DNA from: Streptococcus plurextorum DSM 22810
GTDB lineage: Bacteria; Bacillota; Bacilli; Lactobacillales; Streptococcaceae
DNA length: 64,000 nt
Assembly: GCF_000423745.1 (NCBI RefSeq)
Contig: NZ_AUIO01000007.1
Span: 1-64,000, forward strand
Direction of reading: 5' to 3'
Of this stretch, positions 56,799 through 64,000 are shown piece by piece; the first letter of the stretch is position 1; each line of letters begins with the position of its first letter. A program made the translations under genes and the position numbers. A model generated the notes under the pieces. That model had not been told where the DNA came from. It was given only the letters and a program-made list of their open reading frames with translations, and ran no database searches.

Positions 56799-57626
56799 AT
56801 GACTAAACACCAACGTTTTGCCAATAGCGACCAATTTTTCGCCTGTCCACATTGTGGGCAGGCTCTTGGTCTTGACCAGAGCAGTCTTCGCTGCCCCAAC
56901 CGCCACACTTTTGACATCGCCAAGCAGGGCTATGTCAACCTAGCACCCCAGGTCAAGCAGTCTGCCAACTACCACAAGTCTAGCTTTGAAAACCGCCAGG
57001 CCTTTTTAGAGGCGGGCTATTACGATCATCTCTACGAGGCTTTGGAGGGGAAAATAGCAGAGCTGGGCTTGCGGTCTGTCCTAGACATCGGTTGTGGGGA
57101 GGGCTTTTATTCCCGTAAGTTAGCCGAGAAAATGGACTTGGACATTCTTGCTTTTGATATTTCCAAGGATTCCATTCTCCTAGCAGCCAAATCTGACAGG
57201 ACCAAGTCGGTCAAATGGTTTGTCGGTGACTTGACCAAGTTACCTATTCAAGACCAGACGATTGACGGTATCTTGGACATCTTCTCCCCAGCTAATTATC
57301 AGGAGTTTGCCAGAGTGTTGAAAGCTGGTGGGGCTATTCTCAAGCTGGTCCCAGGACCCAATCACCTCAAGGAGCTCCGCCATTTAGCCAAAGACCAACT
57401 CCGCAAGGAATCCTATGATAACCAAGATATCGTGGACCATTTCAAGTCTTACGTGGGGCAGGTGGAGCAAGTGCTGGTCAGCCGGACCCTGCCCATAACT
57501 GTCGCCCATGCTCAAGTCTTGGCAGGCATGACGCCTCTCTTTTTCCAAGTAGACCAGTCCAAGCTGGATTTGAGTCAGTTGACCGAGATTACGGTTGAGG
57601 GCTTACTTTTGATTGGAAGTATATAA
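56799..57626 (+). CDS. rlmA: 23S rRNA (guanine) methyltransferase, RlmA type
   Basis: A 275-residue SAM-dependent methyltransferase. An N-terminal zinc finger (CPHCGQALG...RCPNRHTFD, about 17-42) precedes the class I fold with SAM motif I VLDIGCGEGFYSRKLA (about 97-112) and motif IV LDIFSPANYQEFARVL. This layout belongs to RlmA(I)/RlmA(II), which methylate G745 or G748; G748 is the target in streptococci and affects telithromycin and tylosin binding. Translated together with the XRE gene. Terminator follows. Confidence 0.9.
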   Translation: MTKHQRFANSDQFFACPHCGQALGLDQSSLRCPNRHTFDIAKQGYVNLAPQVKQSANYHKSSFENRQAFLEAGYYDHLYEALEGKIAELGLRSVLDIGCGEGFYSRKLAEKMDLDILAFDISKDSILLAAKSDRTKSVKWFVGDLTKLPIQDQTIDGILDIFSPANYQEFARVLKAGGAILKLVPGPNHLKELRHLAKDQLRKESYDNQDIVDHFKSYVGQVEQVLVSRTLPITVAHAQVLAGMTPLFFQVDQSKLDLSQLTEITVEGLLLIGSI

Positions 57627-57629
57627 AAT

Positions 57630-57660
57630 AAAACCGCCTCTATGATCAGAAGCGGTTTTG
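57630..57660. terminator. Bidirectional terminator
   Basis: AAAACCGC / GCGGTTTT with a 14-nt loop between convergent rlmA-like gene and gatD. Confidence 0.8.
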
Positions 57661-57662
57661 CT

Positions 57663-58448
57663 TTATTTCTCAAACTCTGCCTTGCTTTTCACATCGCCGT
57701 ATTCTTCAGCGACTTCTTTACTGAGGATGTCAGCGTAGCTGGCAAGTTGGATGTCTTGTCCGTATTTTTTACGGAGGGCAGTTGTGACCAAGCGGTAGGC
57801 CAGGTTGGCATTGCGGGACAGGATTGGTCCGTGGAAGTAGCTACCGAAGGTATTTTTATAGTGTAAGCCTTCGCCGCCGTCTTCCTTGTTATTGCCATTA
57901 CCATAGACAACCTTGCCCAGCGGTTTTTGGTTGTCAGCTAGGAAGGTACGGCCTTGGTGGTTTTCAAAACCGTAGTAGGTTTCGTTGAACTCATCGTTAT
58001 GAATCTTGATGTCACCGATGTAGCGGTTGTTGGTCTGGTTGAGGGTGTAGTGGCCCATTATACCCAGTCCGTCAATCTTGCGGCCACCAGCTTCGATGTA
58101 GTATTGACCGAGCAACTGGAAGCCACCGCAGATAGCCAGCATGACACCGTCATTTTCGATAAAATCTGCTAGGCTGTCTTTTTTAGTTGGTAAATCTTTT
58201 GCAAGAATAGATTGTTCATAGTCCTGACCACCACCGAAAAAGGCGATGTCGTAGAAATTTTTGTCAAATTCATCTGTCAGCGAAACGATGTCCACCTGAA
58301 CACGAGCACCGAGCTTTTCAGCCACATACTTGAGCATGAGGATATTGCCATTGTCACCGTAGGTGTTCATCAAATCACCGTAGAGATGGGCGACGTGGAG
58401 ATCGTAGAGATAGTCTTTTTCAGGACTTTTTAATGACGTATAGACCAT
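57663..58448 (-). CDS. gatD: Lipid II isoglutaminyl synthase subunit GatD
   Basis: Glutaminase subunit that supplies ammonia to MurT for amidation of D-glutamate in the peptidoglycan stem. 261 residues, class I amidotransferase fold: nucleophile Cys107 in [10 protein letters not shown], active-site His206 in YFHGP. The block [15 protein letters not shown] (21-35) is typical of GatD. Its ATG overlaps the stop of the murT fragment (TAATG). GatD is intact, but its partner upstream is truncated, so whether it is expressed or functional here is doubtful unless a full murT exists elsewhere. Confidence 0.95.
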   Translation of the reverse strand: MVYTSLKSPEKDYLYDLHVAHLYGDLMNTYGDNGNILMLKYVAEKLGARVQVDIVSLTDEFDKNFYDIAFFGGGQDYEQSILAKDLPTKKDSLADFIENDGVMLAICGGFQLLGQYYIEAGGRKIDGLGIMGHYTLNQTNNRYIGDIKIHNDEFNETYYGFENHQGRTFLADNQKPLGKVVYGNGNNKEDGGEGLHYKNTFGSYFHGPILSRNANLAYRLVTTALRKKYGQDIQLASYADILSKEVAEEYGDVKSKAEFEK

Positions 58449-58918
58449 TATTTCATCTCCTTTCCAACGGCTTGGCGTTGAGCCAGCAGGTCGCGGAATT
58501 CGAGCATAGCTGTATAAGTAGCTAAAATATAAGCATGTTGGCTACTCGATTGCTCAATCAAGGTCATGATGTCTTCCAGTTTTGGTGTTTCAGTAATCTG
58601 GTCTTCAGGATAGCCAGTCACACGGAGGCGACGGGCGATTTCAGACGAACGAACACCACCTGCAAAGACTTGGGGAATGTCCATTTGGGTAATCTGCTCA
58701 AAGTCAGCATCCCAAATCCAGCTGGTATCAATACCGTCAGCGTAGTTGGCATTGAGAAGGACTGACAGGCTAAAATCGTATGGAGCCAGTTTCATCATTT
58801 CAATGGCCTGAGTAGCACCAACTGGGTTTTTAATCAAGACCAGTGTACAATCTTTATCGCCCAGTTTAAAGGTTTCTTGGCGGCCGAAGACTGCCTTAGA
58901 TTTGTCAAATCCTTTCGG
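58448..58918 (-). pseudogene. murT: murT, C-terminal third only (5' truncated)
   Basis: Amidoligase subunit of the MurT-GatD complex, normally about 445 residues. Only the last 155 or so remain: [20 protein letters not shown], then [20 protein letters not shown] (the DUF1727 region that contacts GatD) to the stop. The Mur-ligase ATPase core is missing. Homology stops at about 58918, an in-frame TAA follows, and the DNA beyond belongs to an rgg-type gene on the other strand. A start at 58837 (MIKNPVG) would give 129 residues, not active alone. Confidence 0.88.
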
Positions 58919-59755
58919 TTAGATAGGCAGATGACACTAGCTCAAGTGACAGGTCCTGACTTGTCTTTGTCTCAATTGTCACGTTTTGAACGGGGCGAAT
59001 CGGACCTGACAGTGGCCCGCTTTCTCTACGCACTGCATAAGATTAATGTGACTGCCGATGAATATATGGATAGGGTTCATCATTACAAGCGTGAGGAACA
59101 GATTACACTCATGTCTCGGATGGCTCGTCTTCACTACAAGCACGATATCCGTGGGCTTGAGGCACTGGTAGAAGCCGAAGTGGTAAAGTTTACTGAAGAC
59201 CCTGAGAATAAGCAGGCACTGCTCAACAGCATCTTGTTTAAAGGGATGATATGTGATCTAGATCAGAGCCGTCAGATGTCCCTCTCAGATCTTGCTACGG
59301 TGTCAGATCATCTGTTTTGCACGGAAAATTGGACCATTGTTGAGCTGATTCTCATCGGCAATCTCATCGCTTTTTATGAGACAGCTTTTATTTGTCAGAT
59401 TATCGATGAGGTGTTAAAGCGCAAGCCATTTTATCAAGAAATAGCCACTCATCGCAATCTAGTGGAAGCTACCTTACTAAATGTCATGCAAATCATGATT
59501 GAAAGAGGAGAGCTGTCACTGGCTAAAAGCTATGAGGCACGGCTAGCCCCTATGTTAGACAATGAGAGAAATGCCTATCATCGCATCCTTTATCTTTACT
59601 TTAAAGGCTTTCTAGTCTATGCTTCTGGGGAAAAAGCTGGCGCAGAGGAGATGAAAAAGGCTATACAAATCTTTGACTGGTTGGAAAGTCCGCATCATGC
59701 TAAAACTTATCAGGATCATTTTGACCGTTGGATAGGAAAAAATTCCCATATATAA
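58916..59755 (+). pseudogene. Rgg/GadR/MutR family regulator, 5' truncated
   Basis: Regulator with XRE domain and C-terminal helical Rgg domain. Rgg-like sequence begins at [20 protein letters not shown] (58916 on) and runs on as LSRFERGESDLTVARFLYAL and the helical part to residue about 280. The first dozen residues and the native start are missing: the frame upstream is the complement of murT, with only a TTG at 58877; the first ATG is at 58931 and has no ribosome site. The first HTH helix is therefore lost. The normal neighbour, an MFS gene, follows. No short hydrophobic peptide gene was seen. Confidence 0.8.
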
Positions 59756-59820
59756 TAAAAATAGAAGAACCACCTGCTATTGCGTTATACTAATGCTCTA
59801 CAAATAGAAAGGTGGTTTTT

Positions 59821-61008
59821 ATGAATACCAATGCTAAAAAACTCTTAATCAGCCGCGTGGTCAATAAACTAGGAGATAGTCTCTATGATTTTGGTAACAA
59901 TAGCTGGATAGCATCACTAGGAACTGTCGGTCAGACTTATCTAGGCGCTTATCAGATAGCTGATTTGCTGGTGTCCATCCTGATTAATCCTTTTGGTGGG
60001 GCAATCTCTGATCGCTTCAAACGGCGAAAGATTTTACTATGGACCGATGCGATAGGCGGTCTGATGTGTTTAGTGGTTGCCTGCTTGGGAAATGAAAGGC
60101 ACATGCTGTATGGCTTGATTTTGGTCAACATGGTATTGGCGCTTTCCTCAGCTTTTTCAAGCCCTTCCTACAAGGCATTTGTGCCAGAAGTGGTTGAAAA
60201 AGAGGAGCTTGTCTCCTATAATGCCAAACTAGAGACCTTAGTCCAGCTGATTAAGGTGTCATCTCCTTTAGTTGCCTATTGGCTGTTACGTGCTTTGGGC
60301 ATTCGGCTGACCTTGTTGTTAGATAGTGCCACCTTTTTTGTCTCATTTATAACAGTCTATCTTATCCGTGTCGATGAGGCTAAGGATAGTGATGTCAAGA
60401 GAACCCCGTTTACGATAAGAGGGATTTTGAGCGATATTTGGGATGGCTTTTCTTATATTCGGAAAGAGAAGGAAATCTTCTTTTTGCTGATTATAGCTGC
60501 TGTGGTCAATATTTTTGCAGCTATGCTGATGTACTTACTTCCTTTTAGCAATGGCCTCTTTGCAAGTGATAATGCTTATGCTAATCTAATGAGTTTTGCT
60601 GCTATTGGTGCTTTGTCTGGTGCTTTTCTAGCGAGTCGTCTTATAGCAGGGTCAACTAAGATGCTGATGTTTCTGGTGATTTCTGGCTTGGGGTATGCCC
60701 TCATTGGTTTCTCAGCATTGATAGGTTTACCTCACTTAGTTTCCTTTACGGGAAATTTTTTAGCAGAAGCCAGTATGGTTGTCTTTAACATTCATTTTTT
60801 CAGTCGGGTACAAGCTCGTGTATCAAAGGCTTACATGGGGCGGGTCATCTCTACCATTTACACTGTAGCCATTCTCTTTATGCCACTTGGTACGTTGACT
60901 ATGACCATCTTGCCGTCTAGCGTTCATATCGCTAGTTTTATTTGGATTGGCTTAGGCTTTTGTGTGACGGGGCTTATGGCTATTGCTTATCAGAGAAGGC
61001 TAGCCTAA
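59821..61008 (+). CDS. MFS transporter
   Basis: A 395-residue permease with about 12 membrane segments. The loop between helices 2 and 3 has GGAISDRFKRRKILLWTD, the MFS signature (G-x-x-x-D-R-x-x-R-R). This is the MFS_3/MefA-like drug-efflux type. The substrate is unknown. AAAGGTGG precedes the start at 59821; a TATACT -10 lies at 59786-59791. Next to the truncated Rgg, which probably controlled it. Confidence 0.88.
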   Translation: MNTNAKKLLISRVVNKLGDSLYDFGNNSWIASLGTVGQTYLGAYQIADLLVSILINPFGGAISDRFKRRKILLWTDAIGGLMCLVVACLGNERHMLYGLILVNMVLALSSAFSSPSYKAFVPEVVEKEELVSYNAKLETLVQLIKVSSPLVAYWLLRALGIRLTLLLDSATFFVSFITVYLIRVDEAKDSDVKRTPFTIRGILSDIWDGFSYIRKEKEIFFLLIIAAVVNIFAAMLMYLLPFSNGLFASDNAYANLMSFAAIGALSGAFLASRLIAGSTKMLMFLVISGLGYALIGFSALIGLPHLVSFTGNFLAEASMVVFNIHFFSRVQARVSKAYMGRVISTIYTVAILFMPLGTLTMTILPSSVHIASFIWIGLGFCVTGLMAIAYQRRLA

Positions 61009-61053
61009 CAAGTGCTCCTGAATAGCTAAGACTTCGTATTGGCCTTCCATATG

Positions 61054-61082
61054 AACCTTTCTGTGACTAGAAAGGTTTTTTA
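61054..61082 (+). terminator. Terminator after MFS gene
   Basis: AACCTTTC / GAAAGGTT stem with an 8-nt loop and T6. Confidence 0.85.
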
Positions 61083-61146
61083 GTTGCAAGTATATTTGTA
61101 AAATGATATTATCTAGTTAACAAAACTAGATTAAGGAGTTTTAAAA

Positions 61147-61569
61147 ATGTTCTCCAATATTCCCTACTGGTCAGACTTACCGGATTTAGAACTTTACCTT
61201 GATCAGGTATTGCTTTTAGTCAATCAAACAGCACAGCCATTTCCCCAAGCGACAGATAAAGGACTGACTGCTTCTATGGTCAATAATTATGTTAAGCATG
61301 GTTATATCGAAAAGCCTTTTAAGAAAAAGTATCAAAAGCAACAGCTAGCAAGGTTAATTGCGATTACTTTTTTAAAAAATACGTTTTCGATTCAAGAAAT
61401 TAGCCGCGTTTTAGATCATTTACGCAGTCAGGGAGATTCTGAAACTCTTTATAATTATTTTGTTGCTGCCATGAGAGAGGAGCAGGCTGATGTGCCTCTC
61501 ATTATTGAAACGGCTTGCCAAACTTTAAAATGCTATTTTGCTACCCATCAACTACTGGAAAACTTATGA
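61147..61569 (+). CDS. DUF1836 family protein
   Basis: A 140-residue soluble helical protein. Blocks such as LTASMVNNYVKHGYIEKPFKKKYQKQQLARLIAITFLKN (about 40-78) match DUF1836, which has a MerR-like winged helix at its N-terminus and may be a transcription regulator. Precedes the hemolysin III gene by 9 nt, likely an operon. AAGGAG precedes the start. Confidence 0.85.
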   Translation: MFSNIPYWSDLPDLELYLDQVLLLVNQTAQPFPQATDKGLTASMVNNYVKHGYIEKPFKKKYQKQQLARLIAITFLKNTFSIQEISRVLDHLRSQGDSETLYNYFVAAMREEQADVPLIIETACQTLKCYFATHQLLENL

Positions 61570-61578
61570 GGAATTGTC

Positions 61579-62232
61579 ATGAATACCACCTTAAAATTAA
61601 GCAAACGCCTGACATTTGGAGAAGAGATTGGCAATAGTGTCACTCATGCCATAGGGGCTTTAACCATGTTGATTCTGCTTCCCATTACAGCAGTACATGC
61701 TTATACAAGCTATAATCTCAAAGCAGCCGTTGGCATGTCAATTTTTGTCATCAGTCTTTTTTTGATGTTTTTATCATCGGCCGTATATCATAGCATGAGC
61801 TATGGTTCAACCCACAAGTACATTTTGCGGATCATTGATCACAGTATGATTTACATTGCCATTGCAGGCTCGTACACTCCTGTTGCTTTTTTGCTTTTGG
61901 AAGGATGGCAAAGCTATTTGATTATCATTTTGCAGTGGGGAATCACTATTTTTGGGATTTTATATAAGATATTTGCTAAAACAATTCATGAAAAATTCAG
62001 TCTAGCTCTCTATCTGACTATGGGATGGCTGGTTGTGTTCATTTTACCTGCTATTGTCACAAAGACAGGTTTATTATTTTGGCTCTTAATGCTATTTGGA
62101 GGGCTATCTTACACTTTTGGAGCCATTTTTTATGCCCGAAAACGCCCCTACGATCATATGATTTGGCATCTTTTTATCATGTTGGCTTCAGCTCTGCAAT
62201 ATATGGCTATTGTCTTTTACATGTTGCCTTAA
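61579..62232 (+). CDS. Hemolysin III family membrane protein (TrhA/YqfA-like)
   Basis: A 217-residue protein with seven membrane segments of the PAQR/hemolysin III fold. Conserved blocks: EEIGNSVTHAIGAL at the start, SSAVYHSMSYGSTHKYILRIIDHSMIYIAIAGSYTP, and DHMIWHLFIMLASALQYMAI; the histidines are the metal site of the family. Its role is in membrane homeostasis in E. coli relatives; hemolysis is not proven in streptococci. Terminator follows. Confidence 0.92.
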   Translation: MNTTLKLSKRLTFGEEIGNSVTHAIGALTMLILLPITAVHAYTSYNLKAAVGMSIFVISLFLMFLSSAVYHSMSYGSTHKYILRIIDHSMIYIAIAGSYTPVAFLLLEGWQSYLIIILQWGITIFGILYKIFAKTIHEKFSLALYLTMGWLVVFILPAIVTKTGLLFWLLMLFGGLSYTFGAIFYARKRPYDHMIWHLFIMLASALQYMAIVFYMLP

Positions 62233-62243
62233 TTAGCTTATCC

Positions 62244-62264
62244 AGACACCTCCGGGTGTCTTTT
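62244..62264 (+). terminator. Terminator after hemolysin III gene
   Basis: AGACACC-TCCG-GGTGTCT hairpin with T4, of the same kind as those at 37978 and 38586. Confidence 0.85.
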
Positions 62265-62301
62265 GTGTTATACTGGGGTTAGAAAAGCGAAGGAGAAACG
62301 A

Positions 62302-63339
62302 ATGAATTACGATACTTGGAAGGGGATTATCCTGCAGAAACAGGGCTTATTAGCTCCCCAGTCTGCCCAGAGAATCTGCCAAAATCTCAATGGTTTACAG
62401 GCTCAGTTTCAACCCTATGTTCATGTCGGATTTCGCAACCGTATGACAGCAGAGGATTTTCATGAGGGGAGCTGGCAGCAAGAACTGACACGCCAGTGGT
62501 CCATTCGACGAACGGTTCATGCCTATCTCAAGTCGGAAATTCCTCTCTATATCCACGAGGGGCGGATGGCTAGTACCGACTATCTTCAAACCGTCGGTCG
62601 CGATGATTTTTCACCTCAAACCAAGCAGAAGTATCATCGGCTCATCCTAGAAGCCTTGGAACAAGCCCCTATGACCCGCGAGGAGCTGAAAATCCTCTGT
62701 CGTGCGGAAAAGATGACGCAGGAAGAGGAGAAGCAGGTTTTCAATGCTTGGGGCGGCCTTTTTCGCTACATGGTCGAGCGTGGGGAAGTCTATCAGGAGT
62801 ACGGTGCCAAACGCTTTCATCGCCTGACAGACTGTCAGCCACTTTCTCGGGAAAAAGCAGAGCTGGAAATCGCTCGTCGGTATTTTGCAGGTTTTGGTCC
62901 TGTCAGCTTAGCGGATGCCCGTTACTACTTCAAGGAAAATAAGTCGACGGTCCTAGATTGGATGAGGCAGTTGGATTTAAAAACTATAGAAGTAGCTGGG
63001 GAAGAACGCTTTTATCTAGGAGAATTAGAAGAAGCAGAAGTGCCAGACTGCCTCTTCATTGCAGGTTTTGACCAACTTTTGCTAGGTTACGAAAAAAAAG
63101 GCAATCCATTCTTTGATCCAAAGCATATCCGCCAGATTTATACACTGACAGGCATTGTCAAGCCCGTTGTTTTCTACAAGGGACGAGTGGTTGCGACCTG
63201 GCGACGAGATAAGGACAGGATTGAAGTGTCTATCTTTGAAAATCTGACCAGCCATGAACAGAAAGAACTGGAAAACTACAGACAGAACTACGAGGAACGG
63301 CTCAAACAGGAAGCTAGTTTGTTCGGAAAGAACGAATAA
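62302..63339 (+). CDS. AlkZ/YcaQ-like winged-helix DNA glycosylase
   Basis: A 346-residue protein of the HTH_42/AlkZ family. The catalytic QxQ motif of AlkZ is seen in NGLQAQFQP (Gln33 and Gln35). Further blocks: RTVHAYLKSEIPLY, RYFAGFGPVSLADARYYF and FIAGFDQLLLGYEKKGNPFFDPKH, all typical. AlkZ removes N7-alkylated purines and unhooks crosslinks from natural products such as azinomycin; members outside the producers act as general alkylation repair. AAGGAG precedes the start. High-GC codon use. Confidence 0.85.
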   Translation: MNYDTWKGIILQKQGLLAPQSAQRICQNLNGLQAQFQPYVHVGFRNRMTAEDFHEGSWQQELTRQWSIRRTVHAYLKSEIPLYIHEGRMASTDYLQTVGRDDFSPQTKQKYHRLILEALEQAPMTREELKILCRAEKMTQEEEKQVFNAWGGLFRYMVERGEVYQEYGAKRFHRLTDCQPLSREKAELEIARRYFAGFGPVSLADARYYFKENKSTVLDWMRQLDLKTIEVAGEERFYLGELEEAEVPDCLFIAGFDQLLLGYEKKGNPFFDPKHIRQIYTLTGIVKPVVFYKGRVVATWRRDKDRIEVSIFENLTSHEQKELENYRQNYEERLKQEASLFGKNE

Positions 63340-63382
63340 TAAAGTAAAATAACTAAATTTTCTGAATATTTCGTAGAAACTA

Positions 63383-63391
63383 TGATATAAT
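63383..63391 (+). promoter_or_regulatory. Extended -10 promoter of esterase gene
   Basis: TGATATAAT at 63383-63391, 30 nt before the start. Confidence 0.6.
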
Positions 63392-63420
63392 ACTAGATAT
63401 ACTGTCAGAAAGAGATGCCT

Positions 63421-64000
63421 ATGAACAAGTCTTATTTTTACCTCGATATGCGAACACATGAGTTGCAAGTTCCCTATCTCAAGCAAAATCGCCGTGTTCG
63501 TGTCCTTTTGCCAAAAAATTATGAAGAAGACACCGACCAGCACTATCCAGTGGTCTATTTCCACGATGGGCAAAATGTCCTCTATAGCAAGGAAGCCTTT
63601 TCGGGTCATTCTTGGAAGGTCATTCCAGCTATCAAGCGTAACCCTGACATTGCCCGGATGATTGTGGTGGCCATTGACAATGACGGACTGAATCGGATGC
63701 ACGAGTATTCTGCTTGGAAATACAGCGAAACAAGCATTCCTGGTGTCCAATTTGGTGGCAAGGGAACAGAGTATGCGGAGTTTGTCATGGATGTGGTCAA
63801 ACCCTTCATTGACCAAACCTATCGCACCAAGCCTGACAAGGCTCACACCGCCATGATTGGCTCGTCCTTGGGAGGCAATATCACGCAGTTTATGGGGCTA
63901 GCTTATCAAGACCAAATTGGCTGTCTAGGGGTCTTTTCATCAGCCAATTGGCTCCATCAAGATGCCTTTGACCGCTATATTGAGCGGCAGAACTTGGACA
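63421..64000 (+). CDS. Esterase, alpha/beta hydrolase fold, 5' part
   Basis: The frame is open at the right edge after 193 codons. The start MNKSYFYLDMRTHELQVPYL has AAAGAG upstream. Seen: NRRVRVLLPKNYEEDTDQHYPVVYFHDGQN (broken here as a strand-loop entry), and the nucleophile elbow GSSLGGN near residue 148. This is the esterase D / enterochelin-esterase-like type. The His of the triad lies outside the window. Substrate unknown. Confidence 0.88.
   Translation, partial: MNKSYFYLDMRTHELQVPYLKQNRRVRVLLPKNYEEDTDQHYPVVYFHDGQNVLYSKEAFSGHSWKVIPAIKRNPDIARMIVVAIDNDGLNRMHEYSAWKYSETSIPGVQFGGKGTEYAEFVMDVVKPFIDQTYRTKPDKAHTAMIGSSLGGNITQFMGLAYQDQIGCLGVFSSANWLHQDAFDRYIERQNLD

Noticed and set aside
58877-58930. 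TTG start giving a full-length Rgg protein
   Set aside because: The first twelve codons are the complement of murT; it has no ribosome site and the residues do not match Rgg N-termini.

Overview
The window is chromosomal DNA of a low-GC Gram-positive coccus, almost certainly a Streptococcus. It carries YSIRK/LPxTG surface proteins, a wzg-wzh-wzd-wze capsule-regulation set, DexB, Rgg-type and XRE regulators, a murT-gatD pair, extended -10 promoters (TGnTATAAT) and streptococcal gene orders (rimM-trmD, folD-rnc-smc, livJHMGF). The mix of genes would fit a suis-like animal species, but species cannot be fixed from this window alone. No rRNA, tRNA, CRISPR array, transposase or prophage gene was seen.

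Layout. 1-5 kb: the 3' end of an LPxTG wall protein, then a self-contained four-gene capsule/exopolysaccharide regulatory operon closed by a terminator, with no glycosyltransferases behind it. 5-19 kb: small membrane and unknown proteins, dexB under a cre-like site, lysS followed by three 113-bp repeats, a HAD phosphatase, a CapA-like protein, rimM-trmD and a run of small enzymes, ferredoxin-NADP reductase, upp. 19-25 kb: clpP under both CIRCE and a CtsR box, ylbG, and the branched-chain amino acid ABC transporter livJHMGF with CodY-like boxes. 25-38 kb: apt, dnaD, an aromatic-acid-exporter-like protein, DUF2130, an ABC-F protein with an unusual leader, the YfhO/GT2 pair for envelope glycosylation, a deformylase-like gene with an apparently leaderless start, and trmFO. 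38-44 kb: a RelBE-type toxin-antitoxin pair and a 1686-residue MucBP-repeat adhesin. 44-52 kb: XRE-TPR regulator, folD-rnc-smc, a YehR-like lipoprotein, and folT under a THF riboswitch. 52-54 kb: an AT-rich accessory patch with a decayed lipoprotein gene, two small unknown membrane proteins and about 800 bp without a gene. 54-64 kb: a second ABC-F gene with a leaderless start, an XRE-DUF3955 protein, an rlmA-like gene, gatD and a truncated murT fused at a sharp junction to a 5'-truncated rgg, an MFS transporter, DUF1836, hemolysin III, an AlkZ-like glycosylase and the start of an esterase.

The core genes serve translation, tRNA and rRNA modification, nucleotide salvage, folate and one-carbon metabolism and chromosome segregation. 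Between them lie cell-envelope genes: two wall-anchored proteins, capsule control, YfhO glycosylation and lipid II amidation. The strongest oddities are the murT/rgg breakpoint, the orphan capsule regulatory module, the lysS-tail repeats, the two leaderless starts, the small-protein and pseudogene patch at 52-54 kb, and blocks of clearly higher GC (second half of lysS, trmFO to the toxin gene, 54.2-58.9 kb, 62.3-64 kb) that suggest mosaic recombination.
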